DNA from: Bryopsis sp. KO-2023
Taxonomy: Eukaryota > Chlorophyta > Ulvophyceae > Bryopsidales > Bryopsidaceae
Assembly (NCBI GenBank): GCA_030272585.1
Contig: BSYQ01000001.1
Coordinates: 7,378,001 to 7,442,000, forward strand
Direction: 5' to 3'
DNA length: 64,000 bases
The notes beneath the pieces are model-generated. The model saw nothing but the letters and a program-made list of their open reading frames with translations. It was not told where the DNA came from and made no database searches. Shown piece after piece: positions 21,640 to 34,477 of the stretch; within the stretch, counting starts at the first letter, position 1; every line of letters begins with the position of its first letter. The position numbers and the translations under genes were made by a program.

Positions 21640-24600
21640 TTACTGTCCATTCCTGCCCTTCTCAACAGCTCCCTTAATGCAGGCCAGGTACATATCCTCC
21701 ATGTGCTCCTTCACACCCGACCCATCAACCATACTAGTGATCAATTTCATATTCGTGTCTACGACAGGATTTAACACATCTCCAGCAGCCTCTCTGATTC
21801 CTGAAAGGTCAAAATCGATCTCCCTATCACCAAGGCCCTCCATCACTTCTTCCAATATTTCGTCCTTCAAGTCACCCACCACCTCTTCGAAAGAGCTTCC
21901 TTCCATGGAAGACTCTGCGGCCCCACCGAACGCCAAATCATCCATGCTCAAGATAACGTGCTTTCCCACATGATGAAAACCCAAGAGGGCGGGCAGCCCA
22001 GCCACCAGATCCCTCCGATTGTTGATCCTCCAGGAGTCAGACAGCACCGTGTCGAATGCCAGGGCAAACGCTTCATTGCCTACTCGAGGAGATCCATAGG
22101 TGAACGACTGAATATCGGCGTCCACCTTTTCGCTGTGCAACATGGAGATTTGGGTTGTTCAGTCTATGTCATGCCAATGGTGCATTGAAATAAGAGCACT
22201 TGACAAAGGAAATTCAAAGAACGTGAAGAGGTTTACGTTGAGGTCATCCCCTATATTCCTACTGTTGCACCCACAAAGTTGGTGTCGTGATTGTACGACC
22301 GGGGCAAGGATAAAACTATACGCGTTGTTCGTTATTCGCCTTTTTGAAGGTCACTGTTGTAAGAGTTTTAAAGAAACAACACTACACAAATCCTGGTGAG
22401 AATTTTCTGTTTGCTGCTGTGTAAGCATCCCCCATTTTCCAGAAAACGAACGGTGCTCTCACCTGGTGGCCAGGTCGAATGCACACAAGGTCGCCAGAGC
22501 TGCCCCCAAAGAGTGACCAGTGACGTAGATTTTCCAGCCCGAGCTTCCACCTGTTACCGAATCAACGACATCTGCAACACAAGCTTTCACCGAATTGTAG
22601 GCATCGTAGAATCCCTTGTGCACTTTGAGATCACTCCCTGCTTCCGGGCTGCCTCTTTGCACGATTTGAAAAGTATCGGTCATGCTGACGTCCAGTTGTT
22701 TGTACCGCAGATTGACATCTGCCACCATGTCCTTCAAATTCCCGATCTCCGTTCCTCGGAAAGATATGACCATCTCTTTCCGATCAAGAATCGGATCGCT
22801 CTGATAGACCCAAGCCTACATATCAACAGGATAAAATCAAAAAAAGGCTCCCCCCCTCTTTGGTGTAGGCTCTTCCCTCTTGGTGTCAATCAGAAGAATG
22901 GAGCGAGCCAGTTCAACATCCTGATTTCATGTGTGGGGTGTCCAGGATGAAACCCCAAAAAAGGAAAAGATAGGATGGAGGGAAAAAATGACCTTGCCCT
23001 CTGCAGCACCACCAACCTGAGTGTCAGTGCTTTTGTTTTCGATGAAACACACAGGGACGCACAGATCTTTTGCACTTCTTCCGGCTCGCTGGGCCAGTTC
23101 TTGCCAACCTCGTGGCACACCAGTCTTCGATGGGTCCGGATTCTCCATATCGGGTGATTCGTCGCTGTAGATTTCGGATAACGCCTCCGGTTTGTTATCT
23201 GTAAAGTAGACGAAGCGAAAAATCAAGCCTCCTTCCAGACAGATTCTTTCAATTCCTGCCACAGTTAGCACCCAAACAGCAGCTCTACAAACATAGCTAC
23301 AACTATCGAAAGAGCACAATGGTCCTGGGTTCATTTCTGAAAGACCCACATTCCCCTCCCTAGACCTGAACATAATTCACAAAAATGCTCGAGCCGAAAA
23401 GACGACTGGCACCTTCAAATGGGATGTATTTGGCTTGGAATGTCACAGTCCCCGTCCCTCGTCCTCCAAGCTCCAGCGTGATGTCGTGAAGCTTTCCATC
23501 TTTCAGCTCCTTTAGTGGGTACTCCACGAACCCAAGCTTATCATCCATTTCCAGATCTTTATCCTTCAATTGTAAGTGGAGGATATCCTGGCCAATGTCC
23601 CTACACAAAAGAAAACCCCACTGGAAAATACAACGAGGAGAAAATGGTGCCAGTCACAGATTGACATCTGCGAGGTCATGTTCTGACAGATTTTTCCACA
23701 CACACCCTGCAGCGATAAGACATGTGCATACATGCGATGAGAACAGATCAATTTCAATGAAATCTTTCAGGGAATGACGCACTTGACACAGATGCTGAAG
23801 CTTTCATTCCACACGGGGTTGAGGCTGCCATCAATAACGCTGCTCTGCTTGCGACTCTCACCGACCGTAAGGATCGTGTAGGTGTCGCTCTTGCCCAACC
23901 ACTGAAAGCCACCCCACATCAGCTGAACGTCACTCAACCACATCAAGAATTTCAAACCAACTGAGCAAGCATTGCCATATGTCTTACATCTGCGTCGCGC
24001 AATCCAGAGGCACTTTTCAGCTCGATTTGCACCATTCCATCAACAGGCATCTCCGGGAATGTATAGGGACTGAAGAAAACCAAAAGATATCAAGTCTGAG
24101 TGCACAATGTGATGCAATAACCCACCCACCCCTGCATGGCCAAAATCTTCCAATTCAACAATATGAGTCGCACACAGGGACTGATCTTGTCCCTACCCCC
24201 CTCCCCTACACCATGAATTATAAAAAAAACAATACATGCTCCCACCCACCCCCCTCAAAACCAAAAGAGTAAAGAGAGAGAGCGATCAGACAAAGAAATA
24301 AGATAAAACGGATGAACATCAAGGTCCATCTGGCAACCTGGCTATGAAAGTTATGGTCGCTCCGTTGTCTGAAGTCACTTCCAGCAAATTGCTTTGATCT
24401 GGATCCAAGTAGGCGTTAAAGGCACAGCCACCCAGGGCCACAACCTGGGTAATGTCAAAACCATCCGGTTGGTCCTGTGTGACATTTTCTGGGCTGGATG
24501 ATATCCCAGTTGTGGCACATGGAGTGTGCTTTCTGCCATCCAATCACACCAATAACTAGATTTAGCAAATTCGTAAAAAAAGCAAATACAATAAAAGAAT

Positions 24601-24874
24601 GAGCAATGGGGTAGGAAGCTCCCCAGCACAAATGACGGAACACACACAAACAACGGACATTCCGGTGGCAGATTCAGGGATGCGACTTCACGTGAAGGTC
24701 CTTACTGGAAAGAAGCCCTGCTGTTTCAGGTTATTCTTTGAGAAAAATGGTGATCGATCTGCGCACTTATATATATGTGTATGTATGTATATCTTCTACT
24801 CGCTGAATCATATTACCTCAAAGTCTTACACCGACCGTAGACGTTCGTGCACCTTCCCCGTTGCCGCTGCTCAT
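21640..24874 (-). CDS. C2-domain plus class 3 lipase protein
   Basis: Eight exons on the minus strand, 24832-24874, 24338-24488, 23988-24069, 23783-23922, 23413-23600, 23017-23198, 22463-22815 and 21640-22132, give 543 residues. A C2 domain spans about residues 65-185 (VQIELKSASGLRDAD, WLGKSDTYTILTVGE, SLNPVWNESFSI, LQLKDKDLEMDDKLGF); its Asp residues suit calcium-dependent membrane binding. The lipase domain covers residues 263-440: VISFRGTE, VHKGFYDAYNSV, the nucleophile elbow VTGHSLGAAL with Ser364, YGSPRVGN, Asp421 in NRRDLVAGLP and His434 in GFHHVG. The protein is probably a membrane-recruited acyl hydrolase of galacto- or phospholipids or acylglycerols. The exon 5/6 join is the weakest: the donor GTGCCA at 23412 fits phase, but one more small exon is possible. 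No signal peptide is seen. Confidence 0.85.
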
Positions 24875-25070
24875 GCTTGATCTGAAACACGCACCCGGTA
24901 AACCCAATGGATCAAATCGGTCCATCGAATCCTGGGATATTCGGCGCGACTGGTTTTTGCGCGTGGGCAAGAATCAGCGAAACGCCTGGAAGGGCTGAAG
25001 GAAATTAAACATGGAGGTTGAGGGATGTTGGCAGGAATTCCTTGCATCCCAGTTATGCCAACGTGTGTTG

Positions 25071-25200
25071 TTCCCGTAAGTACTGGCGACTTTTGACGGG
25101 TTTCGACTTATTCCGACATCACTGCAATGTTCCCGTAAGTACTGGCGACTTTTGACGGCTTTCGACTTATTCCGACATCACTGCAATGTTCCCGTCAGTA
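25071..25200. repeat. 59-base tandem repeat, two full copies plus a partial third
   Basis: The unit begins TTCCCGTAAGTACTGGCGAC and starts at 25071 and 25130. A third, diverged start (TTCCCGTCAGTATTGCGAC) follows at 25189. The first two copies differ by one base (GGG versus GGC in the GACGGGTTTCG part). The spacing is exactly 59 in both steps. Confidence 0.85.
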
Positions 25201-26499
25201 TTGCGACTGTAGAACTGAAGCGTGCCCCAACACACAACAGCGCCAGTTCCCGTTTCCCGAAGTCGAGGCCAAAACAGTTGCTGACACAGTTCCGTTCGAT
25301 ACCAGCGCTCTATTCTGTACACCTTTTGTCTCCACAGGGAAAAAACTACTTACCGTGGGAAGTGACACACGTCCAGCACACGGGGTCGACGCAAGCTGTG
25401 TGGCGCTGGTAAATCCAGCAACACACGGTCGACAGACCCCACCCGTTGCAACAATTCTCTCCATTCTCCCACAAGTCAGAATACTAAAGCAAGTCGGAAT
25501 CTCCTCTGATTCGTCTGGTGTGTAAAAGCCAGTTCAGCCTGACCCAACAATACCCAATCCACGAACTTTATATCTGTGTTGTTTTTCAGGTCCCACAACT
25601 GACCAAAACGCATGACCTGCCATTTTACTACGATCGTGCAGTAATAAATTCATGTGAAAGGAACAAACACACCGTATCTTACATTGCGTTCATGCACACT
25701 CGCTTCAGCCACTTTACTCATTGACGCCCACCACAACCCAGACAGATTGAGTGACGGTGCGCCCCTTACGACAAGACACGATTTTTTTTTCCTTGAGCGG
25801 CATCATGCTGGGATTCCAATCACTGGCCACTGAGTGATACTTTCGTTTCGAAACTCCGGTACAGTTTGACGATATGCACGAAGGTGTCGCGAACTCGACG
25901 GAGGAGTTCAAAAAAGGTCGCAAAGGGACATGGGGTGACGGAATGGATCTTGACCGCTGCAGAGCACTGGAAAGTTAGATGGGCCACATGCATTTGGTTG
26001 GTATGCCCATAGCTTGCGAGCTGTCCTATGTGGAGTTACTGTGTGGTTCCAAGCATCTATTGCAGTGTCAACAGCTGTTTTCCGATCTTGCAGTTTCAAA
26101 CGAACAAACTAACATAGATTGCATGCGAAAGGGGCGATGGGGAGCGCTTGAGGGATAGGAGAGCTCGGACTGTGAAATTAGGGACGAAGGGTCTGAATAT
26201 TTTAAAGAGATAGGGAAAGCCTACCGGTTGCTTGCAGAGCTCTGTGAGTGATTCAGACTTCGTGTTTGATTCTGTGTGCGTGGCTGTGTGATTGCTGGTT
26301 GGCGTATCACCAGAGGATCGGGGGACAGTGTGTCTGTTCATGAATCCAGGAAGCAGATGGGGGATAAACTCGTTCTCTTGCCCATAGAGTTCTGAGTCAG
26401 ATCTTTTCACAACCTCAGCCTGTGAGGTCCAAGTTCAAACGATGCATTTGGGGCCGGTGAGAAAGGGGGAGGCAAAAAGAGAACCAGCCAGCCAATAAA

Positions 26500-28950
26500 A
26501 GGAACACTCCGAGATATTGAGATTACAGTTACACTCCACAGAAAAATATACATATACATATGTATATATCAGTTCGGTCTCCCCCCACCCACCCACCCCG
26601 CCGCCAAAACAATCTCCAGACAGAAAAATACAGACACAATAGAAGAACCTCCAAACACATTCTTTTTCTTTTCTCTTTCTTTTCCCTCGTGCATGGTAGA
26701 GCATCGACCCAAATCATCACAACAGATGGATAGCATCAATCCTTCTCAACAAGGCAACAAACAAAATCTTCCAAAAAAACCTCGTTCTCCCTCCTCCTTC
26801 CTCCGCACACACACACACTCCGAGGTTTAAACCACTCTCCAAAGTTGAGCACGAAGGCTCCCGCTTATTCTATTCACAAGCAAGCTATCTGGTCCTACTC
26901 TCTCAATGCAATTCTGTTGCGTTGTTTTTTTTTTCCTCCCTTCCATGCCAACCACAACCGAGAATCAATCGCAAATCCCATGAAAGCCAAAGTTAAAAAA
27001 AAAACAAGAAAAAAAACACCCACAATGTAGAGAAACACACGTGTACAATCGTGTCTGCGCTCTTACATAAACTTTTTGTTTTGTTTTACTCTTTTTCTGC
27101 CTCTCTCTCCCTCGAGACAATCATGACAAGAATTTGAACCATTGCGGTGGTTCTTGTAACAACATAGGCACCCCCCCTCAAAATATACAATAGATAGATA
27201 TATATGTAGACATATTCCCCCCCCTCGTCCCCTCTTCCCATAACCCTAAAACTTATCTTATCTTTTTTCTTTTTCAGAACCACATTATTTGGCTGAGGAT
27301 TCACTCTTCACCAACACATTTCTGTGAAAAAACAAGAAGTCAAAACACATGTACCAACTTTTGGAAAAACGGAAAAAAAAGGAAAATGCCACCCAAACAG
27401 AACAAAAAAACAAAACGAAAGAACAAATAAAACAAACAATATCGTGCATCTCTCATTTCTTTTTTTCTTTTTTTTTTTGGTTCCTTTTTTCTTTTTTCTC
27501 TTTTTTCCTCGTGTCTCTCTCTCTGTCTGTCTCGCTTATGCTGGTTTTGCTGGTTAAAATGGACAAAAAAGAAGCCTCGGATTGTGAATCCCGGAAGCGA
27601 GCAGGATGCTTTCTTTCCTTCATTATTTTCTTTTTCTTTTATAAAAAAAAAAATAATAGTAGAAAAAAAAAGAAAAAAAAAAACATTAACAGGAGGGTAG
27701 ATAGATGCACACATAAAAAAAAGAGCGGCAACCGACAAACCCAAATGCTACACACGGGAAATAAGGCTCTCAAAGATTCAAATACAAACTCTTCCCAAAC
27801 ATACAACAACAAAAAAAAGAGAATGCTCTCAAGCCAGGGCTTTGCTTTATTCGATCCAATCGTGACCTTCAGCTGCAACGCAGTTTTTCCCCTTCGATTG
27901 TAAATACATACATATAAAAAAAAGCCCTGGCTCTGTCCTTTCCTTTTTTCCCCTTTTCTTTAAGCGTAACCAAATCCCTCACCTTGTCCCAAAGTATCCC
28001 AATATATTTTGCTCCCCATCCGAAAAGTAAAACCCCAACAAAACCTGTCCTCTAACACTCCACGCACTCATTTGCCAGTTCTACGCAGAGTCCTCCCTCC
28101 CTTACACAACAGAAATCCCTCTGGCTTGAAAAATCATGGGCAAAATGGTCTGGAAATTAAAAAAACAAAACATTAATTGGGGTCACAAGATTCTTCAGCT
28201 AAACTTTCTTTTCTTTTTTTTTCTCCCTTCTTCTGCAATTCATATTTCTTTGCGTTCTTTCTCCCACCCACCCCAAAAATCTCTTTTCCCCCCTTTCCCA
28301 TCCCCAAAAACCAAACCACACTCGCAAGACATTCCGGTCCTCCAAAAACTGATATATATATATAGAGAGAGAGTGCGAAAAAGACTCTTGTCTGAGCAAA
28401 CACCCCACCCTCAAACCCCAGCAATACAAAGTTCTATGAGGTTTTTCTTTCTTCTTCTTCCCCCATCCCCCCCTTGCCTAGCCAAAAACCAATATCCTTC
28501 TCTCATTCCATTGTAGAATTCAAACACCTGAGGAGCTTGGTTTTTCTTTTTCTTTTTGTTTTTTTCTCTCTCTCTTACTCACACACACATACACATCCAC
28601 CAACTTTTTTTTCCCCTTTTTCCCCTGTTTGTTTTTAACGTCTTTTGTCTCTCACTTTGGGTTTTCTTTTCCCCTCTTCCCCCCCCTCTTAGTTTGTGTG
28701 TTCAGCTCCAGCTTTTGTGAAAGTCATTGCGGAAGTTACAAAATTCAACAACCATCCATCCAACTTATTTCACCCCCCTTGAATATGCGTGGAGCATCGG
28801 AGGTGCACCAAAAAGAGCTACGTAACCAATATATCTTAATAAAAACAGAAAAAGAGAGAAACATTAAAAAAAAAAAAAAAGATAGGCACATGTGTAATTA
28901 AAAAAAAAAAAAAAAAAACGCCACCTACTAACAAGAAAAACTAATAGGAC
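26500..28950. repeat. Low-complexity tract with G-poor plus strand
   Basis: Over about 2.4 kb the plus strand consists mainly of A, C and T with simple runs, for example near 26580 (CCCCACCCACCC), 26800 (CACACA), 27480 (T/C runs), 27640-27690 (A runs), 28200-28320 and 28560-28690. G is rare, mostly in short GAG or GGG bits. It is the longest strand-biased tract in the window. Confidence 0.6.
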
Positions 28951-29476
28951 ACACTGTTAGCCGGTTTGGCTCCAATAGACTTGTTCGAAAGTCAAGTCTT
29001 GAAATCCAGGTGGCATCGTGGCCAACACTTCTCTGAATGCAGCTTTTCCCACGTCCAAATCTTCATAGACATCCCCAGAAACATGCACACTCCCCCTGCA
29101 AAAAAAAAACAACCCACATACAATTCATATCTGATTCACCTCGTACATGGCTAAAAACAACATTCTGATCAAATGTCTAGGTCGAAGGTCTCGAAACTAT
29201 CCCACGACAAGCACAGCATTCAGTCGGAACAATTGCAAGGCAATGACGCCAAACCTATCTCCACTCACTTCATCTGTTTCTTGTTTTATTTTATTATTTT
29301 TTTCTGTGGAAGGAAATCACACATAGATGCAATTTGTTTTAGCTTTTTTTTTTTTTTTGCAAGGAAAAGACAAACACAAGGAAAAAACCCTGCGCCAACC
29401 AACAAAAAAAGCGAAAAAAATTACAACAAAGTAGATACTGTCTATTGTTGTTTGTTTTGGGTGTTGTTGACTTCTC

Positions 29477-32400
29477 TCACCGAGATCGATGTCTCTGTTG
29501 AGGTGATGTCCCCGTGGGTGCAATCATGCTTCCCAACCGCAGCTGCTGCCACATTTGGGACAACACTCCAACGATATCGTAGAAGGAAGGCCTGATACAA
29601 AAAACGGAACACCAAAAAAAAAGGGATATCATCCATCCATCCATCCATCCATCCAATGCCACACATTCTGGACAAAAATTCCACACGACCAGAATAAGCT
29701 TCCATCGAGTTTATGCAAAAAAGATAACACTTTTCCTGAGGGGAAAATCCAGAATGAGTCATTGTAGGGAGAAATACCTCCTGGCAGGATCCGGCTGCAT
29801 GCAAGTCACAGTGACCACCGCATACAAGATGGGGCAAGTCCATGGCAACCTCGGAAAATGCAACAACGCATGGGGGGTCGGGATGCCCGTCTGAGAGAAC
29901 TGGCTCGTGTACATCTCCCACAAAATGACGCCGAAAGCATATACATCCGCAGCCTTGCTCGAACTGCCGTGTTCCAAGACCTCGGGTGCCATGTAGAAAG
30001 GGGTGCCCCCCTGGACGTTGGAGACGTGAGTCTGACTGCCTTGCATCTTCAAGCTAAAACCGAAATCCGCGATTTTCACGATGTAGCCGGACCGATTCTG
30101 GTCAGTTTCCTTGAGCAAAACGTTGTTCGTCTTGAGGTCGCCATGGATGATGTTCTTGGTGTGAATGTGATGGATCCCTCTCGCTATCCCACTTGCACTT
30201 TCCAAGATTTTTTCCTGTTGTGTTGAAAATTAAAATCCTTCACCACTTGACAAAGACGCCGAAAAACAAAAATGTCCCAATAATACCTTCCCCATCGTGA
30301 AGAGTTTTTCTACTTTTAAAAAATAATAATTAAAAAAAAAAAAATCTCGATAGAGCAAATGGTCACTTTTGGATATGTTGTAAAGAATTTTTAAATTAAA
30401 AAAACCAAGACAAAAAGAAACACTTTTTTCGATAGAGCACGACATTTATGGTTACTTTTGGATGTGTCGTTTCCAGTTCATTACTATTTTCATTAATCTG
30501 AGATTTTCTTATTCCACGAATGGCAACAGCAACAACATAATTACCAAGTCTGGACCCCTGAATTCCATCAGCATGCACGACTCTAATGCCTTCTTGAGGG
30601 ATCCCCCATCGCAGTACTCTTGGATGATGTACAATTTCCAGTCCACGAACGTGTCCCAATTTTGCCCGTTGGGGTCTGCTTCCGAGTCAGTCAATCTCTT
30701 GATGTCATACGAGTAAGTGCAAACCACATTGGGGTGAGCTAACCCGGACGTTATTGCAACTTCACGAATCGCTGCCTGTTGCCTCTCTTGGCTGTCGTTT
30801 TGGTGTCCCCTGAACACAATCGTCTTCACAGCGACAGGAAGCTCACGCCATTTCCCTGTTTAAAAAATAAATAAATAATAAAATACGAGTCATTCAATCA
30901 TCAAGAGCACTCTCACCTCCAGTCCAAGAATTGACCCCTGTTTTTATGTTTTTTCGTTTTAATTTTTGGAAACAACATTGCATACTTCAAAAAAAAGAAA
31001 TATCAAGCACGTCACTTCGTGTCCCCAAATGAAAAACTTTGGCTTGGAAAAAGAAATATTAAGCAGATCACTTTGTGCTCCAAAATGAAACACTCCGATT
31101 CTGTCATAGATGACTAACCTTTATGCACCGATCCTGAAGATCCCTGCCCCAGAAGTTCTTGGAGGACAAGCTGCTTGTCATCGATGTTTTCGGTGACAGC
31201 CAGAATGTCAGGAATAAACTCAGCCACTTGATTAGTGCGCATATCCCATGCTGATCCATACTTGGTGCTGCTCTGTCCATTCGTCCTTTCCGAGCTGCAC
31301 GTTTGGGGCAAATCCTGAAACCGCATGTCAGACAGCAGAATTCAACCCCCCTCCCAAAAATTTGCACTCCCAAAAATTTGCACCCCCCCCCTCAATTCTT
31401 TTTCACTGGAAAATGAGACCCAACAGTTTATGTACTGGAGCAGAAACAAGTGCGGTGCAAACGGCGTATGGTCGAAAAAAACCATAAATTTTTCAACAGC
31501 ACAAAAGGTAATTCAGATTCGAAAGGCTGCACCCTTTTTTCGCATCCAAAAAAACACAAGCTGGACAATTTGCTTCCTTCCTTGATACTCACATCTGCGG
31601 CACGACCCCCTTTTCGCAAGACTTCGTGAGATCTTTTTCCCATCATTGTACCCGTCAAAGCAACGCTTTTGGAATCGTCTTCTTGAGTGTCCAGCTCCTT
31701 GGCCTTGATTCTCAATCTCTGCAGTTTCCATACGAATGCGATGCCCAACAGCAGGAAAATGGGTATCAACAGCGCCAGCAGCACTTTGAAAACCACGAAT
31801 CCGCTGTTCGATTTGTCTCTATTGTCTGAGGTATGTTTTCTGGCTGCAATTGTCAAGGGCAAAAAAAAAAAGAAAAAAAATCAAGATCAGTAATAACCTC
31901 CACGTTTTCACCTAATCCCGCAGCAACCGGGAATCAGCTTCCACAACAATACAGCATTACGAGGGAAATTTTCGAACAGTGGGGTTCGCAAGAAAACGAC
32001 TTCAAGCATCACGATTTGCCCCAGAAAATTCTCTCCTGCTGGAATTTGTGCAAATATTCCAGTTCCAGAAAGGAAAACGCACTTGGATTTTCTAGACAGA
32101 GCTTTTTTACCGTGACGTAGTCTTGCAGATGTGGCACTTTTTTCCGCAGCTTCCTTTTGTTCTTTGCTGGCGGTCGGGGTGGGGAAATTTGATTCAACCT
32201 CTTCTAATTTTCCCCGAGCACTGCGGCAAGTCACGTTTACATCGCGAAATTCCACCCCATATCCCTGAGCGACTTTCAATTGAATCAAGTCATCGTCTAC
32301 ATCACCGACCTGTCCATGCAAAAACCCACATGTCAAAAGAAGAAAAACCCAAAAGGAGTCCCCTCGGGAAATGTAACCCATGCGTAAGACAAGCACATAC

Positions 32401-34477
32401 ATAATTTTTAAGAAACACCCATATCAATAGTGTTTTCGGAGTCAAAACGAAATAGGAGGAAGCAGTGTTAAATTTTTTCGTCAACCCTCAATTCAAAAAA
32501 AAATTCTAATTTCTTTTGGGACCAAAATGCATTTCCCAAACCTCCAGCCAAAAAGTCACAACACCACGTTCCTTGCTTGGTATTTCTCTCCATCTAATTC
32601 TTCCAAAAAACACCCCCCCCCCCCAAAAAAAAAAAAAAAGATTTTCATATTACGATTTCATTACAGATTTTTACGATTTTTTCCTTTATTTATTATTTTT
32701 ATTTTTAATTGATTTCCCCCCCCCACCTCCCATTCTTTGGCACGTGCGGAGAGATCCTGGTCAGCAGGTTGAACCAGTGTCTGGAATGGATCCGTCTGCA
32801 AGTCGATCGCGTAACGTAAGTTCGCGAGCTCCTCGCAAGACACCACCAAATTGGAGTTCTTGACAACGATACCCGTGTGGCTTGCCCGATCGAACAGAAA
32901 GAACCAGAGATGTGAACCATATTTCTCCTCGTCTTTGCTACCGACGGCAAGGTTGATCAACTCCACTCTGTCCAGCTCCACCGTCGCATCCAGGCGAACG
33001 AGGGCAGCCGACTTTATTAATGACAAATCCAACAGCGGCAACGAGTCACCGACAGCACCCACAATTGAGAAGTTCCTGTCTACGGCGATCTGGCCATACT
33101 TCCAGTCATTTGAGTACAAAACAACGTCGTTTTTGATGTCCACCCGATCGAAATCTTTCGAATTTTTCGCAATCAGTTCCAACGCCCCCAGAAGCTCCCC
33201 GGAATGGGTGACTTCCAGCCGCCCCTTGCTGTTTTTCTCGGTACTGACCCTTGCGTGGTTGGGGACAGTCAGAGTGACATTGCTGGCAACTAAATTGGGA
33301 GATTCCCAAGAAATAATTTTCAGATATGGCAGTGGATCCACGGCGCCCGTGCTGCCTTCGTTAAAAACCTGGATGCAAAAAAAGGGGCCGATGGCGTTGG
33401 TTATTTCTATCCCACAGAAATTGTGGAAGAAAGACGGGGAGTGCCGGGGTGGTGTTGCAGAGCTTTGTTTTCTGGAAGGGAAAAACAACTTCTAATGCTG
33501 ACATTTTCCTCCGACACCAGACAGTCATTGTAGTGCATCCACCATCAATCCAAAGCAGGAGAAAAAATCAGGTCGGAATTTTCTTTCTTTTCTCAATTAT
33601 GATTGTTGAAGCTGGGCTCGATTTAACCAAAAAAACTTCATGCCTCAAAACACCTTGAAAGTCTTCTTAGGCAGGTTCTTTTTGGCAAACGCGACGTAGT
33701 CGTTCAGGGACTCCGCTGTCGTCAGAATGTGAACGTTATCCATTATCACCCCACTCCCCTTCCCGAACTCGAGAGCTTCCGGAATCAGAAACCTCGTCGC
33801 CCCTTCCGCTGGCCCAACCTCAGTTTCGAGCACGATGTCTTCCAAACGCAAATAGAAACCTACCCAAAAAACAACAACAAAACCTTCAAACTTTCATAAC
33901 GAAAGAAAACCCAAAAAAGACGCGTTGCGCGTTTTTCGTGACGACACTTTTCCAGTTCTCACTTTTGTTCACACTGTTCCCCACCTGGAAGGATTTCCAT
34001 AGGTCCTTCGACCGCGTCGAAACTGGCGACGACGCCAGGACTGCCAAAAATGCTCACATCCGATGATATAGTAGCGGGGGGGAAGTGGTGGTCGGGTCCG
34101 AAGTTATATATCGCATGTCGCCCTTCGAGTACGAGCTCTTGGCAGCCGCAGGCCGGGCACCCTAATGCCTCGGAGATAATGTCAACCCTTGACACTTTCA
34201 CGGGGCAATTCCCAGCAGACGCTGCTGCAACTGGAGAACTCCGGGCTTGCCCAGAAACTTCCGCGCTCTGTGCAGCACCAACCCCGTCCCAACCCCGTTC
34301 AGCTTCGATCGTCAAAGAAAAACAAAACATCTCGCATGATAGATCAAGTCGATACTTGCAGGGATTCGCATAACGGCTGCAGCGCAGCGAACGCGCGCGT
34401 TGTGTTGCTTTTTTTGTTTTTTTTCTCACCAGCAGTAAGCCGAGGAAGGACAAAATAAAGAGCTTTTGTCTTCGCAT
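29477..34477 (-). CDS. Receptor-like protein kinase with beta-helix-like ectodomain
   Basis: Ten minus-strand exons: 34430-34477, 33985-34267, 33654-33859, 32727-33368, 32111-32309, 31593-31843, 31119-31314, 30545-30855, 29778-30214 and 29477-29591, giving 895 residues. The layout is signal peptide (MRRQKLFILSFLGLLL), ectodomain of about 440 residues, one transmembrane helix (about 475-497), and a cytosolic kinase. The ectodomain has short repeated hydrophobic strands (SSDVSIFGSPGVVASFD, GVIMDNVHIL, NLVASNVTLTVPNHAR, VRLDATVELDRVELINL, GIVVKNSNLVVS), as in right-handed beta-helix proteins. The kinase has LGQGSSGSV, VAVK, HGDLKTNN (Asp738), DFGF (Asp762), APE, YAFGVILWEMY and a closing DPARRPSFYDIV. 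HGD instead of HRD makes it a non-RD, TKL-like kinase, probably active. The ligand is unknown. An in-frame ATG at 34525 is an alternative start. Confidence 0.85.
29631..29654. repeat. ATCC microsatellite, six units
   Basis: Six exact ATCC units lie in the last intron of the receptor-like kinase gene (intron 29592-29777). Confidence 0.9.

Larger units (their letters stand above)
24875..29476. other. Gene-free, repeat-rich stretch, 4.6 kb
   Basis: No exon chain or protein-like frame was found. The left part (24.9-25.2 kb) is the promoter side of the C2-lipase gene and holds a 59-base tandem repeat. From about 26.5 kb to 28.95 kb the plus strand becomes very poor in G, with long C/T/A runs, CACACA and TATATA microsatellites and oligo-T/oligo-A. 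The right part is the 3' flank of the receptor kinase; TTACA at about 29420 would be a TGTAA signal for it. Confidence 0.5.

Noticed and set aside
25071..25200. CRISPR-like repeat
   Set aside because: The copies are directly adjacent without unique spacers, and this is a eukaryotic nuclear region.
26096..26410. 104-codon minus-strand frame
   Set aside because: No domain, no exon partner and no upstream signal; the region is otherwise repetitive.
27349..27903. 184-codon frame rich in Lys, Phe and Ser
   Set aside because: It is produced by A/T homopolymer runs of the low-complexity tract.
32851..33495. 214-codon plus-strand frame
   Set aside because: It is the antisense of the large ectodomain exon of the receptor kinase.
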